Assembly: GCA_022360535.1 (NCBI GenBank)
Contig: JAKSCP010000385.1
Span: 1-22,390 of the forward strand
Length of the DNA: 22,390 nt
Direction: 5' to 3'
Source: Pseudomonadales bacterium
GTDB lineage: Bacteria > Pseudomonadota > Gammaproteobacteria > Pseudomonadales > Pseudohongiellaceae
Positions 21,396 to 22,390 of the stretch are shown in pieces. Numbering within the stretch: position 1 is the stretch's first letter; each line of letters starts with the position of its first letter. Both the position numbers and the translations under genes were made by a program. Under the pieces are notes generated by a model that saw only the letters and a list, made by a program, of their open reading frames with translations, searched no databases and was not told the DNA's origin.

Positions 21396-22390
21396 TCAAA
21401 GCAACAAGGGCAATAAACGAAACAGTAAGTTGCCTTCTCTCGTTGTGCAATCAGCAAATTTTTCTAACTCGGTGGCTGCCAATACAAATATCTTCAGCGA
21501 ACGGCATTCCGCGATGCGTTGAAGATCCTGGCGTGTGTAATAGCGTCTCTGCTGTTGTTTTTGTATTTGCAAACGAGCCCAGGGATCGAACAGAGAACGG
21601 CTGATCAATGCAGCATCACTTTGGTCCACCATCTCATTCATATGGTTGAGAACGCGATTTCCGGAATTGGAGTAAAACGTGATGGTGCTCTCCAACTCGG
21701 TCATCATGAAATCCCCCAGCCCCTCAGGGATGTCAGCATTGGCCAGGTTAGCAGCCAACTGGGCCGAGTTAGCAGTAACGGTGCTGATGGTGCGTTCTGT
21801 TCTGCTGCGCTCTACCACCGGGCTATGAAACTCATAAATTGCTCGTGACTCCGGGGACTGCTCTATACCCGCAAAATTCGGTTCTTCCTGGTATACGCAG
21901 CCAACCACCCCACTCTGACGTTGCAGATTTGTACAGGTTGAAGCCCAGCTGCGATCTTCTAGCTGCTGCTCGGTAAAATCCTGCTGGATGGCGCTTTGGA
22001 TGAGGTCGAGAGAAGGAATAGGTAATGGCTGGTCAGGCTCCGCTGGATTAATGTTCTCTCCTGACGTTTCAGTTTCCTGTACTGTCTCAGCAATCAGTTC
22101 GTCAGGTATCTCTTCTTCGATTACTGACTCAAACTCTTCGATCAATTCCTCTATTAAGGGCTCGGCGACCTCTTCTACTTCTGCTTCCGCCAGAGTCTCT
22201 GCTGGCACTTCTTCTACTTCTGTAATGGTCTCTTCAATAGCTTCCTCAATCTCTTCAACCTCCTCCAGAGTTTCCAACAGAGGATTTTCTGGAAGCAAAC
22301 GTACCTGCACCACCTGCGTAGGTAAGCTCGTCACCTGTTCTTGGGGTTCGAGATTGATTAGCACCCCGCCCACTATCAGATGAAAAACCA
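21396..22390 (-). CDS. Glu-rich membrane-anchored protein, TonB-like N-terminus, 5' end beyond right edge
   Basis: The frame is open to the right edge, so the true start lies outside; GTG 22373 is only the first in-window candidate. The visible N-terminus VFHLIVGGVLINL looks like the end of a hydrophobic anchor with a His, as in TonB-type proteins, then VVQVRLLPENP. Next is a 70-residue, very Glu-rich, probably coiled or extended stretch (about 22065-22280; repeats of EEVEEIEE, EELIEE). The remaining 220 residues include two Cys pairs (STCTN with GCVY; ECRS with DCTT), suggesting periplasmic disulfides, and end FRLLPLLL. No TonB C-terminal YP...G motif is seen. Function unknown. Its transcript reaches the MATE leader; no clear terminator lies between. 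Confidence 0.7.
   Translation of the reverse strand, partial: VFHLIVGGVLINLEPQEQVTSLPTQVVQVRLLPENPLLETLEEVEEIEEAIEETITEVEEVPAETLAEAEVEEVAEPLIEELIEEFESVIEEEIPDELIAETVQETETSGENINPAEPDQPLPIPSLDLIQSAIQQDFTEQQLEDRSWASTCTNLQRQSGVVGCVYQEEPNFAGIEQSPESRAIYEFHSPVVERSRTERTISTVTANSAQLAANLANADIPEGLGDFMMTELESTITFYSNSGNRVLNHMNEMVDQSDAALISRSLFDPWARLQIQKQQQRRYYTRQDLQRIAECRSLKIFVLAATELEKFADCTTREGNLLFRLLPLLL

Noticed and set aside
21988..22383. 131-codon Ser-rich plus-strand ORF
   Set aside because: It is the antisense of the Glu-rich coding stretch; GAA/GAG codons read backwards as Ser/Phe-rich sequence.

Overview
The window reads as ordinary chromosome of a gammaproteobacterium, probably marine or aquatic. 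The evidence is a recognisable exodeoxyribonuclease I (SbcB), a type IV pilus retraction ATPase (PilU) beside pyrB, two large TonB-dependent outer-membrane receptors, and a glutathione S-transferase. I see no phage, transposase, integrase, CRISPR array, tRNA or rRNA. The species cannot be named from this sequence alone.

Left part (1-4031). A PlsB/PlsC-type acyltransferase on the minus strand runs off the left edge. Divergent from it is a two-gene plus-strand unit: a calcineurin-like metallophosphoesterase followed by a GT4 glycosyltransferase. The pair matches the known plcP-agt arrangement, in which PlcP strips head groups from phospholipids and Agt glycosylates the diacylglycerol during phosphate starvation. 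Next comes a 610-nt gene-free stretch. It holds a tandemly duplicated 106-nt element, each copy with a minus-strand intrinsic terminator, plus two further hairpins.

Middle (4032-13860). An orphan TonB-dependent receptor and sbcB lie on the minus strand. Divergent from sbcB is the plus-strand series pyrB, pilU, an amidase-signature hydrolase, a secreted protein of unknown function and a GST. A bidirectional terminator closes this series.

Right part (13861-22390). All genes are on the minus strand. In transcription order they are a partial Glu-rich, TonB-like membrane protein at the right edge, a 22-codon ORF in a structured leader, a MATE transporter, an SDR oxidoreductase, an XdhC-family protein, a beta-propeller phytase lipoprotein and a TIGR01782-type TonB-dependent receptor. 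Phytase plus receptor is a known phytate-scavenging pair.

Main biological theme: phosphorus limitation. The plcP-agt pair saves phosphorus by lipid replacement and the phytase-receptor pair gains it from phytate. By eye I find Pho-box-like heptamers with an 11-nt period upstream of plcP, the phytase and its receptor. This suggests a shared PhoB regulon, but it is an inference that needs motif scoring. The other observations of interest are the tandem terminator/sRNA-like repeat and the short ORF in the MATE leader.
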